A DNA stretch of 6,507 bases from Methanocellales archaeon. GTDB taxonomy: Archaea; Halobacteriota; UBA148. The notes below the pieces were generated by a model, which was given only the letters and a program-made list of their open reading frames with translations, had not been told where the DNA came from and did not search any database. Position numbers and translations under genes: made by a program. This document shows positions 6,046 to 6,507 of the stretch, piece by piece. The first letter of the stretch is position 1; each line of letters starts with the position of its first letter. The DNA is taken from NCBI GenBank assembly GCA_013415795.1, contig JAAEEL010000072.1, positions 1-6,507 on the forward strand, given 5' to 3'.

Positions 6046-6507
6046 TTAACCCCCTAAAATATTAAAAATAAAAAATGCTGCAGCTAAACCACCAGCAAAA
6101 AAACAAATAAAAGCAACCCAACTACTTACAGCAAGCTGAAGAGTTCCACTGATTCCATGACCACTGGTACATCCACCCGCCCAACGAGCACCAAATCCAA
6201 GTAAAATTCCCCCAATAAGGGCAACTAACCACCTTAAATAAAGGCTACTACCAAATGTTGCAGCCCATGTGGAAGGAACCCACTGTAATTGAAATACACC
6301 TGACAATGATGAAGAGATAAATGCACCAATCACAACACCCAATACAAGCATCCACTCCCAATCAACAGTAGGAGTAAACGCCTTGTAATAAGGTTTCTCA
6401 TTTACCTTTGAACCACGAAATAAACGCTCAACCATTCCACTCGTACGAGTAAAAGCAGTTGAACAGCCAATCGGTTTATCAGAAAGCAAAAAAGCAAACC
6501 AGCTTAA
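6046..6507 (-). CDS. YeeE/YedE-family sulfur transport protein, partial (5' end off window)
   Basis: Only the last 153 residues are present. The frame stays open to the window edge and reads LSWFAFLLSDKPIGCSTAF there, ordinary family sequence that continues a helix. The TTG at 6489 is therefore not the likely start, and the true start lies beyond position 6507. Visible motifs are PIGCSTAFTRTSG and GGILLGFGARWAGGCTSGHG, the two cysteine-bearing signatures of the YeeE/YedE family; the second, GGCTSGH, is its best-known hallmark. Helices cover the DWEWMLVLGVVIGAF region, the RWLVALIGGILLGFG region and the C-terminal SSWVAFICFFAGGLAAAFF region. It precedes the CPGT-motif subunit by 16 bp in the same operon, and the two probably pair to form the channel. 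The promoter lies outside the window. The substrate is probably thiosulfate or a related sulfur species, by family. Confidence 0.9.
   Translation of the reverse strand, partial: LSWFAFLLSDKPIGCSTAFTRTSGMVERLFRGSKVNEKPYYKAFTPTVDWEWMLVLGVVIGAFISSSLSGVFQLQWVPSTWAATFGSSLYLRWLVALIGGILLGFGARWAGGCTSGHGISGTLQLAVSSWVAFICFFAGGLAAAFFIFNILGG

Overview
The window looks like archaeal DNA. The main evidence is a full-length Hel308-type DNA repair helicase, an archaeal family. Supporting signs are AT-rich TATA boxes, GGTG-type ribosome binding sites and T-run ends without classic hairpin terminators. The helicase sequence resembles those of Methanosarcinales and related methanogens or ANME archaea. That placement is an inference from memory of the family, and genus cannot be fixed here.

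Layout. (1) Positions 56-1466, plus strand: two adjacent genes for six-helix DUF4386 membrane proteins, probably one operon. (2) Positions 1594-3935, minus strand: hel308 followed 11 bp later by a gene for a 69-residue cysteine-rich protein. (3) Positions 3936-4037: a compact divergent promoter region with a near-palindromic TATA box and an inverted repeat covering the hel308 start codon. (4) Positions 4038-5236, plus strand: a small two-helix membrane protein, a GNAT acetyltransferase and a lipoprotein with a PrcB C-terminal-like domain, spaced 20-21 bp apart. (5) Positions 5237-5471: a gene-poor stretch with an apparent small frameshifted gene and A-rich tracts that could end the sulfur-transport transcript. 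(6) Positions 5472-6507, minus strand: two YeeE/YedE-type sulfur-transport genes. The upstream one is cut by the window end.

How the genes fit together. The helicase and the cysteine-rich protein are the only pair whose order and spacing suggest a joint role, in replication-fork repair. The two YeeE/YedE proteins probably form one transporter for thiosulfate or another sulfur (or selenium) species. The DUF4386 pair and the GNAT/lipoprotein operon have no assignable pathway. No mobile element, CRISPR array, tRNA or rRNA was recognised. I see no clear multi-gene novel defence or metabolic system. The less ordinary points are the small unlisted genes, the hairpin at the hel308 start and the frameshifted remnant.
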